This document shows positions 48,658-57,449 of a stretch of DNA of 64,000 nucleotides, in pieces (position 1 is the first letter of the stretch; each line of letters begins with the position of its first letter). Position numbers and translations under genes: made by a program. The DNA lies in NCBI RefSeq assembly GCF_003065365.1, contig NZ_CP023276.1:1116001-1180000 (forward strand), read 5' to 3'. Under the pieces are notes generated by a model. It was not told the DNA's origin, did not search any database, and saw only the letters and a program-made list of their open reading frames with translations. The DNA is from Polynucleobacter difficilis (GTDB lineage: Bacteria; Pseudomonadota; Gammaproteobacteria; Burkholderiales; Burkholderiaceae).

Positions 48658-49584
48658 CTATTCAATCGCCACCTGCCCAATGACTGCCCCTGGCTTTTGC
48701 AGTGCTGCTGATCGGCGTGCTATGTACTCAGGATTTTTAGCTCCGAGTAAACCGAGCTGACGCTCGCTGCCATCGGCTGATTGCACGACTACCGTATCGT
48801 TGCCTACGGCCCTTACGGATTCAAGCAAACTGCCATCGCGCTTGGTTGCGGGCGGAATAGCCTGGCCAGTGGATGCCGGTGATAGTGGCGCCTCAATTCG
48901 CTCAAGCGGAATCGGCTCGACTATCGCTGCAGGCTGGCTTGGGGTCCTTGCTTGCGGTTGTTCTGCTGCCCTTGCTGGGGCCGGTCTACTTGACTGAACA
49001 GGCTCTGCCGGAGGAGCTGCTTTAGGCACTGCCTGCTGTTCTTTCGTTACGCTATCAAGCTCCTTAAATGCTTCAGGGGAGCGGTTTTGTACTTCTTTGG
49101 TGGACTTCATGATGTTCTTGGATCCCATGGGTAATGCCACTAAGACGTAACTACGAATGCGATTGCCTTCGGCAACGTGCTTCATCTCCACGGTCTCTAC
49201 TCCAGTAATGTCCACATCGGGACAAATGCTCCGAACGGTGAGCTCGGACTGCTCTACCGAAGCCGCGTCGCTATCAGCGCGGTACATCTTCATTTGGCTA
49301 CGAACCTTGCCGCCAGCACCAGTACAAATCTTCACATAGGCCATGGTCTTGGCTTTGAGGTCTGCCATCGAAAAGTCACTGCTAATTGCCGTGCCGTTTT
49401 CATAAATGACGCCGGCTTCTTTGGGTAACTTTGTCATCCAGATCGGCGCTTCGCTAATGGCTTGGGTAGCCACCCTTGCCTGCTGACGGTACTCCAAATC
49501 GGTTTGGCTATTTTTACTCACGGGACTCGTACCACATGCGCTCAATATCCCAATAATGGGTAGCGCAATTAATGCATTTCTCAT
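48658..49584 (-). CDS. LPP20-like lipoprotein
   Basis: 308 residues. Lipobox ILSAC with Cys-17. Residues 40-170 resemble the LPP20 family (PIWMTKLPKEAGVIYENGTAIS, then SMADLKAKTMAYVKIC). A Pro/Ala-rich linker (185-240) leads to a small C-terminal domain (VRAVGNDTVVVQSADGSERQLGLLG). It should sit in the outer membrane. Last gene of the DUF4407 operon. Confidence 0.75.
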   Translation of the reverse strand: MRNALIALPIIGILSACGTSPVSKNSQTDLEYRQQARVATQAISEAPIWMTKLPKEAGVIYENGTAISSDFSMADLKAKTMAYVKICTGAGGKVRSQMKMYRADSDAASVEQSELTVRSICPDVDITGVETVEMKHVAEGNRIRSYVLVALPMGSKNIMKSTKEVQNRSPEAFKELDSVTKEQQAVPKAAPPAEPVQSSRPAPARAAEQPQARTPSQPAAIVEPIPLERIEAPLSPASTGQAIPPATKRDGSLLESVRAVGNDTVVVQSADGSERQLGLLGAKNPEYIARRSAALQKPGAVIGQVAIE

Positions 49585-49606
49585 TTCATACTCCTTGTTG
49601 AATTAA

Positions 49607-50449
49607 TTAAAATTTATCTACGACAACCCACTGATTGCTACCAGAACGCACGGCCACTAAAGTAAAGCGCACTGCTTGATTTCGAATCAGTTCTGTTTTC
49701 GAAATCAGTTGATACACATTGCCTCGCCAGCGCCGCAGACTCGAGCGGGTTTGACTCGCTTCCAGGTCTTTTGAGGTAAAGCTAATTTGATCCCCTACCC
49801 GAATAAACGGCCGGTCTGCCACGTAGGGAAAGTTCGTGCAGATTTCTTTTCGGGTGGTGGTTTGATCGTTCTGAACTAGATTGACTGGACTAATGGCCGC
49901 CTTGGCTACCGTCACCTCTTCAAAGTAGCAACGGGGTGTGGCCTCAGGCGGCTTATTGGGCACAGCGCGCAGGTCAGCCTGAATTAGGCTTGCATCCACC
50001 GGACTGCCTTGACAGGCAAAGCGCACGGACCAAATGCGGTACTTTGCTAAGGAGTAATAGCTTTTGCTGATTTTGTCTGGCGAGGCATTGCCCTCAACCC
50101 CATCAACCGTATAGAAGCGATTGCGTTTTAATTGCTCTTCTAGAAGCGCAATTTGTTCCGTGCGCTGCTCGCAATTGACTTCAAAGCGCACCAAGTCTTC
50201 GTAACTTAAACGCACAAACGTTGGTACTGCGCGATGCTGCGCATTACTCGTTTGCACCGCAGTCCGCTGAAGCGGCCGTGCAGTGTTGTTTTGATTGAAT
50301 TGATTCGTTTGGATGCTGGGTCGCGGCGGACTATAGCTTGGCGCGCTGTATTGGGTATAGCTCGGCGTGTTGTAAGCCGCGTACTGGCGCGGCTTACTCG
50401 CGCAAGCACTCAGACCAAGCAAGACGATGAGTACAAATAGGAGTCGCAT
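49607..50449 (-). CDS. Lipoprotein of unknown function
   Basis: 280 residues. Lipobox LSAC (Cys-16) is followed by a Tyr/Ser/Pro-rich low-complexity stretch (YAAYNTPSYTQYSAPSYSP), then a domain starting at about 75 with a helix-rich LVRFEVNCEQRTEQIALLEEQL and four cysteines. The end resembles a beta-rich module (VYQLISKTELIRNQAVRFTLVAV). No family recognised. Lies 18 bases after the DUF4407 gene. Confidence 0.75.
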   Translation of the reverse strand: MRLLFVLIVLLGLSACASKPRQYAAYNTPSYTQYSAPSYSPPRPSIQTNQFNQNNTARPLQRTAVQTSNAQHRAVPTFVRLSYEDLVRFEVNCEQRTEQIALLEEQLKRNRFYTVDGVEGNASPDKISKSYYSLAKYRIWSVRFACQGSPVDASLIQADLRAVPNKPPEATPRCYFEEVTVAKAAISPVNLVQNDQTTTRKEICTNFPYVADRPFIRVGDQISFTSKDLEASQTRSSLRRWRGNVYQLISKTELIRNQAVRFTLVAVRSGSNQWVVVDKF

Positions 50450-50466
50450 GGGTATTGGGCGGCGCC

Positions 50467-51933
50467 TTAGGATGCAGCCTTGAACTGGCCCTGCGCATTG
50501 GGATCAAAATTAAATACCCGCGCTGAATTTGCCTCTGTATTTACTCCATTCGCATTGGAAGGCTTGGTAAAAACTCCATTAAACGCACCACCTGCTGCGG
50601 CTACCGTCGGCGTAACCACTTTATTCATAAACTGATCGGCAACGTGCGTATAGGAATAGTTCACTTGATTTTGCAAACGGCCATACATGCTGTTTTGGCG
50701 TTTAAGCTCATCGAGTTCCTGGCGCAACTTTTGATTGGCAATGTCGTGCACTATCCTTTCCTTGGTGATCGACAATTCCCGCTCTTGTAATTCGGCCTGC
50801 TGGTCTTTCATGACAAGAGCCCGCTCATGCTGCGCCAATTGCAACTCTGCCTCGGAGTCCATGCGGCGGCTGACGCTGCGGTTGATTTCAGCAAGCACGC
50901 GGGTTTTATTTTGGTGAGCCGCTAAGGCAGCGCGGTGACCTAAAGCAGATTGACCGGCTTGGAGTTTCAGCAAGATTGGCATGAGCTCTAAGCACAACTG
51001 CAAGAGCGTAATCAGGGCGTACTTAAAGAAGACGCCTGGGCTATGGGTAATGAGCGATGAGAGTACGTCAGCTGATGCCACATTAATGTAGGCTTCATCG
51101 ATTTGACTAGTTTTAGCTAAATTGGCAGCAATGTCTTTTTTAGCACCTTCCACTGCAGCGAGTGCTTGCGGCATTGCCTCCCCCATCGCGGTTAGCTCAG
51201 CTTCTCTTGGTCCTGCAAAGCTGCGGTAGTTTTGGCGATAGGTCTCTTCTAATTGCTCGCAGATACGCTTGTCTTTCGCGTACAGATGAATGATTTCGTT
51301 TTCATCTAGGTCTGGCGCAAAGGTAGTGCTGGTTTTTCTGCGGTAATCCTGCGCGCATTGGTTTGAGGCATTGCGCTGCCGAATAAGCCCAGGCGTTAAG
51401 TCCTGTAATTCTTTTCTGAGCTGACTTGAGCGCTGCTCTATATTGGTGAGCGTAGCGGCCTTGTCCGTTAGCTCATACTTTTCTTGATAGCGCGCTTTAG
51501 CTTCGGTATAGCGGCCGTCTTTCATGTCTTGTGCATGAATGGCAAGCTCTGACTTTAAAAAAAGTGGCATGGTGAATTGACTGCTGAGCGAGCCAATCAC
51601 CGTAATTAAGAAAATACGAATACCGAGATACACGTAAGTGAGCTTCTTATCGGTCTCGTAGCGTGTATCGGCTAAGAAGATGAAATTGCGATCGAGCACT
51701 AAAACAATTGCCGCGCCAATCATTGCAAAGGTCAGTGCCATCAGGATTTGCAAAGCAATGGAGAGATCAGCAGCCAAGAACCAGCCGGCGATACCAAACT
51801 GCAAGGCCGCTAGAAAACTAGCAAAAGCAATGGCAGCGCCAATCTTGCTTAGACTGCCTACCTCTTCTACTGGGGCGTTGGCCGCGATGCGGTGCCCGGT
51901 GAGGAAAACCAGATATTGCCGAATGGTACTCAT
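50467..51933 (-). CDS. DUF4407-like inner-membrane protein with a coiled-coil domain
   Basis: 488 residues from ATG 51933 (a GTG at 51945 is also open). Three membrane helices near 30-120 (IAFASFLAALQFGIAGWFL, ILMALTFAMIGAAIVLV, IRIFLITVIGSL), a soluble helical region of about 170 residues, a fourth helix (FFKYALITLLQLCLELMPILL), then a long coiled coil (RALVMKDQQAELQERELSITKER) and a disordered tail. This agrees with DUF4407 membrane proteins of unknown role. First gene of an operon with two lipoproteins, behind a LexA-like box. Confidence 0.82.
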   Translation of the reverse strand: MSTIRQYLVFLTGHRIAANAPVEEVGSLSKIGAAIAFASFLAALQFGIAGWFLAADLSIALQILMALTFAMIGAAIVLVLDRNFIFLADTRYETDKKLTYVYLGIRIFLITVIGSLSSQFTMPLFLKSELAIHAQDMKDGRYTEAKARYQEKYELTDKAATLTNIEQRSSQLRKELQDLTPGLIRQRNASNQCAQDYRRKTSTTFAPDLDENEIIHLYAKDKRICEQLEETYRQNYRSFAGPREAELTAMGEAMPQALAAVEGAKKDIAANLAKTSQIDEAYINVASADVLSSLITHSPGVFFKYALITLLQLCLELMPILLKLQAGQSALGHRAALAAHQNKTRVLAEINRSVSRRMDSEAELQLAQHERALVMKDQQAELQERELSITKERIVHDIANQKLRQELDELKRQNSMYGRLQNQVNYSYTHVADQFMNKVVTPTVAAAGGAFNGVFTKPSNANGVNTEANSARVFNFDPNAQGQFKAAS

Positions 51934-51980
51934 GCATCCACCCACTTAATTGTTGCGATGGATGCAGTATTCCAATGGGC

Positions 51981-51998
51981 TAGCTCACAGGATGAGCC
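51981..51998. repeat. Dispersed palindromic element, copy e
   Basis: TAGCTCACAGGATGAGCC. Lies between the LexA-like box and the DUF4407 start. CCATTAAATCAAT follows, as at copy c. Confidence 0.75.
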
Positions 51999-52038
51999 TT
52001 AACGATTTAGGGCGAAAGAATCCCATTAAATCAATTAA

Positions 52039-52058
52039 TACTGTATATATGTACAGTA
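52039..52058. promoter_or_regulatory. LexA (SOS) box
   Basis: TACTGTATATATGTACAGTA differs from the E. coli consensus by one base (G for A) and keeps CTG-N10-CAG. The dyad extends to 9-bp perfect arms (AATACTGTA/TACAGTATT) round a 6-bp centre. It is about 105 bases before the DUF4407 ATG; the gene on the other side ends, not starts, here, so the DUF4407 operon is the only sensible target. Confidence 0.78.
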
Positions 52059-52120
52059 TTACATAGTGCTACGAAAAATACAAATAAAGAATAAATGGAT
52101 CAAAAAGCAGAATATGTTCG

Positions 52121-53443
52121 CTACTCTGTAATCTGCCCTGCCAATTGCTCTGCCTGCTTCGCAATTGCACTAGAGGCAACGACATCACCGAGGCTTCCCA
52201 TCGTGGCTGGGCCAATCATCCATAAGTTGGCGTATGGCTCCTGCTCTGGGTTCATCACTCGAAAATCTGTATTGACTGCGATGGATTGCAGTAAGGCATC
52301 GGAGGCTACAAGGCCGCTTGCGATTAGCTCATTGGTGAGAGGGTCTGATCCAACTCCAGTGCAATTAATAATGCGATCGCCCACCAGCTCTGTACCACTC
52401 GACATCTGCACACGAATTTTTTCTTCCAAATGCGTAATGTGCTTAGCGCGTCCCAATGCAAACTGGACTTGATTGCGTGTCTGTAAATATGCGTAGGCAG
52501 CGATGGTTTGAGGGGATGCCCTAAAACGATACAAGGACCAAACCCAACCTACCCTCTTTAGTAAAGTGCGCCGATCATGCGCCGAAAACTGCTGCCAAAC
52601 CTCGTTCAAATGCGGCCGTAACTCCTCCCAGGCACTCTGCCACTCTGGGCTATCGGCAGGCATCTTGGGCAAATAATGACGCATGAAGCAAACTAGGCCT
52701 CTTGGACTTAAGTTCTTTGGCATTTGCGGCTGATTACAGCGTTTCCATAGAGCCTGGACAGGCGGAAAAATAGCGCGCGGACTAATCACGCTTACCATGC
52801 CGCGATGACCTTGGCCTACCAGCGCACTAATGGCATCCAGCGCAGTCAAACCGCCACCAAGCAAAATAACGTGATCATCCGGACGAATGCGTTCGAGGTA
52901 ATCGCCAGGCCAGGGATTTTCGACCAAGCGCTCTGAAGATTGAGCTGAGCTACTGACGGCGCAGGGCCATACTGGCGGCGCATTACCCGTTGCAATAATC
53001 ACCCGATTTGCGCTCAATTGACTGCCATCATCGAGTGCAATAGTCCAGTGACCACTCTCCGGCCTTAACTGTTTTACCTTTGCTAAGACGTGCTCTATTT
53101 CTGGAGCGCCCTGGGTATCGTGAAGTAATTGAACAACGTAGCTTCCAAAATCACGGCGTCGATAAAAAGACCCGGCACCGGTCTTTGCATCTGGGTCATT
53201 CGTGTGGTCTTTAGCCCATCGCGCAAAGTGCAAAGGATCTTCTGAAAAAATAGTGGGCAAGTCCTCACGGATATTGAGGCGAAAGAAGGGGTTGGCGCAG
53301 CCATAGGCATTTCCTTTGCCCGCTACTCTCGGCCCAATTATCGTCATTGCGTCACCCGCAATGCCTTTACGTAGCAAATGCATTGCCATTACAGCCGCAG
53401 CGTAACCATCTCCTATGATTACAATTTCTTTTGGGATTTGCAT
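52121..53443 (-). CDS. FAD/NAD(P)-binding protein (NAD_binding_9/YdhS-like)
   Basis: 440 residues. Dinucleotide-binding start EIVIIGDGYAAAVMAMHLL, the typical NIREDLPTIFSEDPLHFARW segment, second site DHVILLGGGLTALDAISAL and the ending FRVMNPEQEPYANLWMIGP. This group includes flavoenzymes of unknown substrate related to hydroxyacylglutathione- and siderophore-type monooxygenases. Divergent from the hydroxyacid dehydrogenase gene; shared promoter region of about 75 bases. Confidence 0.85.
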   Translation of the reverse strand: MQIPKEIVIIGDGYAAAVMAMHLLRKGIAGDAMTIIGPRVAGKGNAYGCANPFFRLNIREDLPTIFSEDPLHFARWAKDHTNDPDAKTGAGSFYRRRDFGSYVVQLLHDTQGAPEIEHVLAKVKQLRPESGHWTIALDDGSQLSANRVIIATGNAPPVWPCAVSSSAQSSERLVENPWPGDYLERIRPDDHVILLGGGLTALDAISALVGQGHRGMVSVISPRAIFPPVQALWKRCNQPQMPKNLSPRGLVCFMRHYLPKMPADSPEWQSAWEELRPHLNEVWQQFSAHDRRTLLKRVGWVWSLYRFRASPQTIAAYAYLQTRNQVQFALGRAKHITHLEEKIRVQMSSGTELVGDRIINCTGVGSDPLTNELIASGLVASDALLQSIAVNTDFRVMNPEQEPYANLWMIGPATMGSLGDVVASSAIAKQAEQLAGQITE

Positions 53444-53519
53444 GGCATCTTTTTTGATCTAATGGCGCCGTATCGATTACCTATTAATATTGAACTTTAC
53501 CTTACATGAAGAATCCAAC

Positions 53520-54494
53520 ATGCCCCCGTTAGCCAATATCGTCATTCTGGGCGATTACGAACGCGCCTTACGCCGCTTCTCTAATTGGGAAGCCTTGGAT
53601 CAACGCGCCAAGATCACCATTCACCATGAGCCCCTTCAGGGTGAGGCCCTCTATGAAGCCGTGAAGGATGCCGATGTGATTGTGATCGTGCGCGATCGCT
53701 CGCCATTTAATGAGGCGCTGATTACGCGCCTAAGTAAATTGAAGTTATTGATGTTTACGGGCGAGCGCAACGGCACACTCGATGCAGCTGCACTACTCTC
53801 GCGCAATATTCCAATTGCATGCACCCCCGGCGGCCCATCTAAAGAAACCACTGCGGAACTCACATGGGCATTAATACTGGGGACTGCAAAGCGCTTAGTG
53901 GAACAGCGCACCTTACTTGCTAGCGGCGGCTGGCGCGATGCCCATTCTGTTTTACCGATGCTCTCCGGGCAACGCCTTGGCATCCTCGGTTTAGGCGCCA
54001 TTGGTAGCCGAGTTGCTCGGGTTGGTCGTGCTTTCGGTATGGAAGTGGTGACGTGGAGTCCGAATATGACGCCGGAGCGCGCTGCTGCTGAAAATGCAAA
54101 GTCGGTCAGTCTGGATGAGCTATTGAGTACTTCAAAAGTGGTGAGCCTGCATTTGGTTGCAGGGCCGGGCACCAAAGGCATCATCGGCGCCGATCAGTTG
54201 GCGCTGATGCGCCCTGATTCGATTTTGGTCAATACCTCGCGCTCGGCGTTAATTGCGATGCCCGACTTAGCCAGTGCACTCAAGAAAGGGTCGCCCGCAC
54301 AAGCGGCAATTGATGTGTTTGATGTGGAGCCACTGCCAGCAGATGATGTACTGCGCAATACTCCCAACCTATTAGTGACACCGCATTTGGGTTTTGTGGC
54401 TGAACCGATTTTTGCTGCCTTTGCTAAAGGGATTACGGAAACGCTAGATGCATGGCTTGATGGGAGGCCACTGCCCAAGCCGTATAAGCCTTAA
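53520..54494 (+). CDS. D-2-hydroxyacid dehydrogenase
   Basis: 324 residues from ATG 53520 (the frame opens at a TTG at 53490). NAD-binding LGILGLGAIGSRVARVGRAFG at about 147-167, catalytic Arg in NTSRSALI, Glu in DVEPLPAD and His in LLVTPHLGF. Related to phosphoglycerate and glycerate dehydrogenases; substrate unknown. Confidence 0.92.
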   Translation: MPPLANIVILGDYERALRRFSNWEALDQRAKITIHHEPLQGEALYEAVKDADVIVIVRDRSPFNEALITRLSKLKLLMFTGERNGTLDAAALLSRNIPIACTPGGPSKETTAELTWALILGTAKRLVEQRTLLASGGWRDAHSVLPMLSGQRLGILGLGAIGSRVARVGRAFGMEVVTWSPNMTPERAAAENAKSVSLDELLSTSKVVSLHLVAGPGTKGIIGADQLALMRPDSILVNTSRSALIAMPDLASALKKGSPAQAAIDVFDVEPLPADDVLRNTPNLLVTPHLGFVAEPIFAAFAKGITETLDAWLDGRPLPKPYKP

Positions 54495-54508
54495 GCGATT
54501 GTTTTATC

Positions 54509-54862
54509 GTGACTGGGCGCATTAAGAAGAAACAAATTCTGGTTGAGCAGAGTAAATTCATAGCGCTTCAGCCAGAAGAAGTGATTTGTCCGCTATGCGA
54601 TAGAGCAATACCCAAGCTGCAACGCGACGAACACCACCTGATTCCAAAGTCCCATGGCGGTCGCATTACTGCCGTACTGCACCGCATTTGCCACCGACAG
54701 ATTCATGCGGTTTTTACAGAAACCGAGCTAGCCCGCCAATACAACTCGATTGAACTGCTAAAACAGCAGGAAGAGATAGTGGGCTTTATCGCGTGGGTTC
54801 GCCTAAAGCCCGATGATTTTTATGAGCGCACGCGCAAAAGCCGTCGACTGAAAACGGCGTAA
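54509..54862 (+). CDS. Small HNH nuclease-like protein
   Basis: 117 residues from a GTG at 54509; no ATG or ribosome-binding site is available near the start. CPLCDRAIPK is a half zinc ribbon, EHHLIPKSHGG is the first HNH motif, and LHRICHRQIHAVFTETELARQY completes it. Similar small HNH proteins occur widely as possible housekeeping or mobile nucleases. Fifteen bases after the dehydrogenase gene. Confidence 0.75.
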   Translation: MTGRIKKKQILVEQSKFIALQPEEVICPLCDRAIPKLQRDEHHLIPKSHGGRITAVLHRICHRQIHAVFTETELARQYNSIELLKQQEEIVGFIAWVRLKPDDFYERTRKSRRLKTA

Positions 54863-54921
54863 TGCCATTACTGGATTCGTGATTTATGATGGAATCTGTC
54901 AAATAAAGGTATCCAATCGCT

Positions 54922-56439
54922 TTGTCAATTAATCGATCTATTCTTCGCGCCTGGATCAAAGTCAGCCTCTACCTAGGTCTGGCATTTAGCTTCACGGCTA
55001 TGGCACAGCCGGCCGAACAAAAAGTGACTGTTGGATCAAAACGATTTACCGAGAGTTACGTACTGGGAGAGATCGTTAATCTATCCTTGCGCGATGCTGG
55101 GGTTCAATCGACACATCGCCAAGGTCTTGGCAATACTGCAATCGTCCTAAAAGCCCTCACCACTGGGCAAATTGATATTTACCCCGAATACACCGGCACT
55201 ATTGTGCGCGAGATACTAAAGCGGCCAGAGACTTCGGTTTCACTTGCTGAGCTCAATGCCATGCTAGCGCCCATGGGGCTTAAAGTGGCGGTGCCGCTGG
55301 GCTTTAATAATTCCTACGCGTTGGCCATGAAAGCCGATCGTGCGAATGCCTTGGGTCTTAAAAAAATCAGCGACATTGCAAAGTTAACGCCGGAGCAACA
55401 AGCGACACTGCGCATTGCCTTGTCCCCAGAATTCAAGACGCGAATAGATGGATGGCCAGCCCTTGCGAAAGGCTACAACCTTACAGTTAGACCCCAAACC
55501 GTTTTGGAGCATGGTCTAGCCTATGGCGCCCTTGCTCGGGGTGATGTCGATATTGTCGATGCGTATACCACCGATGCAGCCATTGAGAAACAAAACTTAG
55601 TCTTGCTCGAGGATGATCGGCAGGCATTTCCGCGTTACGACGCAGTGCTTTTAATGCGCTCTGATTTTGATGATAAGCCGCTGCAACACTTAAGCAACCG
55701 CCTAAATGAAGCGGCAATGGCCAAACTCAATGGGCAAGCCGAAGCAGGCGCTAATTTTGAAGAAGTGGCTAGAACCTTTTTAAACTCCGCATCCACTCAA
55801 GAGGGCAATGCATCGACTTCCTCCCGCTTTTTTAAACTCCTCTTTGGGCCTGATTTTTTTAAAGCGCTGCGAGATCATGTTCTCTTAGTCGTCATTTCTT
55901 CAACGCTTGCCCTGTTCGTCGGCATTCCTTTAGGTGTAGTGGCACAGCGCCGCCCACGTTTTGCAGTTTGGATACTAGGTGCAGCCGGGATCTTGCAGAC
56001 CATTCCATCGCTGGCTTTACTGACGATCCTAATAGCCGCTTTAGATCAAATTGGCGCTGTTCCGGCCGTTATCGCCCTCTTTCTGTATGGCTTGCTACCG
56101 ATTGTGAATGCAACTCACATTGGCCTCATGGAAGTACCTGCTAATTTAAAAGAAGCGGCGCTCGCCCTAGGTTGCAGTAACAGGCAATTGCTTTTATCCA
56201 TTGAGCTTCCATCCGCCAGGTCGGTCATCATGGCCGGCCTTGCATCCGCTACCGTCATCGGCGTCGGTACATGTACCCTGGCAGCGCTCGTTGGCGCTGG
56301 CGGCTTTGGCGATCGCATCGTGGCTGGGCTTGCGGTCAATGACCATGCCCTCATGCTGGCTGGAGCTATTCCGGCGGCTATTTTGGCTTTGTTAGCGCAA
56401 GCCTTACTGACGCCTAAACTCAAACATAAGACCAATTAA
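54922..56439 (+). CDS. OpuC/EgtU-like binding-protein plus permease fusion, possible betaine-thione importer
   Basis: 505 residues. A signal-anchor region (VSLYLGLAFSFTAMAQPA) is followed by a QAT-type substrate-binding domain (KVTVGSKRFTESYVLGEIV, GQIDIYPEYTGTIVREIL, GDVDIVDAYTTDAAIE). The last 200 residues are an ABC permease with the EAA-like loop EVPANLKEAALALGCSNRQLLLSIELPSA. EgtU, the ergothioneine importer, has the same two domains fused. No ATPase gene is next to it. The coordinates use TTG 54922, but an AUC at 54916 has much better spacing to AAAGG. Confidence 0.85.
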   Translation: MSINRSILRAWIKVSLYLGLAFSFTAMAQPAEQKVTVGSKRFTESYVLGEIVNLSLRDAGVQSTHRQGLGNTAIVLKALTTGQIDIYPEYTGTIVREILKRPETSVSLAELNAMLAPMGLKVAVPLGFNNSYALAMKADRANALGLKKISDIAKLTPEQQATLRIALSPEFKTRIDGWPALAKGYNLTVRPQTVLEHGLAYGALARGDVDIVDAYTTDAAIEKQNLVLLEDDRQAFPRYDAVLLMRSDFDDKPLQHLSNRLNEAAMAKLNGQAEAGANFEEVARTFLNSASTQEGNASTSSRFFKLLFGPDFFKALRDHVLLVVISSTLALFVGIPLGVVAQRRPRFAVWILGAAGILQTIPSLALLTILIAALDQIGAVPAVIALFLYGLLPIVNATHIGLMEVPANLKEAALALGCSNRQLLLSIELPSARSVIMAGLASATVIGVGTCTLAALVGAGGFGDRIVAGLAVNDHALMLAGAIPAAILALLAQALLTPKLKHKTN

Positions 56440-56472
56440 TAAAGGCCAAACATCAAACCCCTTATTGAAATC

Positions 56473-57423
56473 GTGACCCCGGCACCAGCTGGGAGTCTTC
56501 ATGGAAACCGGATCACTGCGCTGCGCTGGCAAGGGTTTTTGGAGGAGCTTGGCTATTCGGCGGAGGTCACCGAGTCGTGGTCTGGAGGTGACGCTGACTT
56601 ATTAGTCGCCCTGCATGCCTATCGCAGCCACCAATCGATAGTCGAGTTTAAGAAAAAGTATCCCGGCAGACCCATCGTTTTAATTTTGACCGGGACTGAC
56701 ATCTATCGCGATATCGAAAATCACAGTGAGGTGATTCAATCAATGGAGATAGCAGATCAGTTAGTAGTCTTGCAGTCATCTGCAATCAATTCAATACCGA
56801 CCCATCTTCGACATAAAGTCCAGGTGGTCTATCAATCGGTTGAGATTGATATTGATAGGGAAAATGGGGATTCAGCGACTAAAGAAGATTTTTTAGTCAG
56901 CGTGATTGGGCACCTGCGGGAAGAGAAGGATCCATTTTGTATAGTACGTAGCCTACCGCTATTGCCAGCCGATTCCAAAATCACGGTTACGCATTTAGGT
57001 CAGGCGATGAACACGCAAATGAAAGACCAGGCCACAAACTTCAATGCAACAATCGATCGCTACCAATGGCTTGGTGAGGTAAGTCATGCGGATGCCTTAA
57101 AGACGCTATCTCAAAGTCGCCTCATGGTGATTTCTAGCCGCATGGAAGGTGGCGCTCACGTCGTCTCCGAGGCAATTGCGCTCGGCATACCGGTGATCGC
57201 ATCTGATATTCCAGGTAATCGCGGCTTGCTGGGCGAGGATTACCCTGCTTACTACCCAGTAGCCGATGAGAATGCTCTGGCTACTCTTTTGTATCGCGCG
57301 GAAATGGTTCCCACCTTTTACGCCTCACTACAAAAGCACATTGAATTACGGAGAGAGCTGATTACACCGGCGCGGGAGAAACAATCGATTCACGCGTTGG
57401 TGAGTGCATTAATGACGCAGTAA
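56473..57423 (+). CDS. senB: SenB, selenosugar synthase (GT-B glycosyltransferase-like)
   Basis: 316 residues from GTG 56473. Residues TPAPAGSLHGNRITALRW give the N-terminal substrate-binding loop of the SenB group, and the C-terminal half has SRMEGGAHVVSEAIALGIPVIASDIPGNRGL, the nucleotide-sugar site of GT-B enzymes. SenB makes a selenosugar from selenophosphate and UDP-GlcNAc. The GTG removes the first beta strand (LIEIV is encoded just upstream), so translation more likely begins at AUC 56452, six bases after AAAGG. Converges with egtD. Confidence 0.88.
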   Translation: MTPAPAGSLHGNRITALRWQGFLEELGYSAEVTESWSGGDADLLVALHAYRSHQSIVEFKKKYPGRPIVLILTGTDIYRDIENHSEVIQSMEIADQLVVLQSSAINSIPTHLRHKVQVVYQSVEIDIDRENGDSATKEDFLVSVIGHLREEKDPFCIVRSLPLLPADSKITVTHLGQAMNTQMKDQATNFNATIDRYQWLGEVSHADALKTLSQSRLMVISSRMEGGAHVVSEAIALGIPVIASDIPGNRGLLGEDYPAYYPVADENALATLLYRAEMVPTFYASLQKHIELRRELITPAREKQSIHALVSALMTQ

Positions 57424-57449
57424 CGATGTAGTAATAGCGCTTAATTCCC

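Noticed and set aside
52095..52472. Plus-strand gene controlled by the LexA box
   Set aside because: The frame is the reverse of the 3' end of the FAD protein gene and has no motif of its own.
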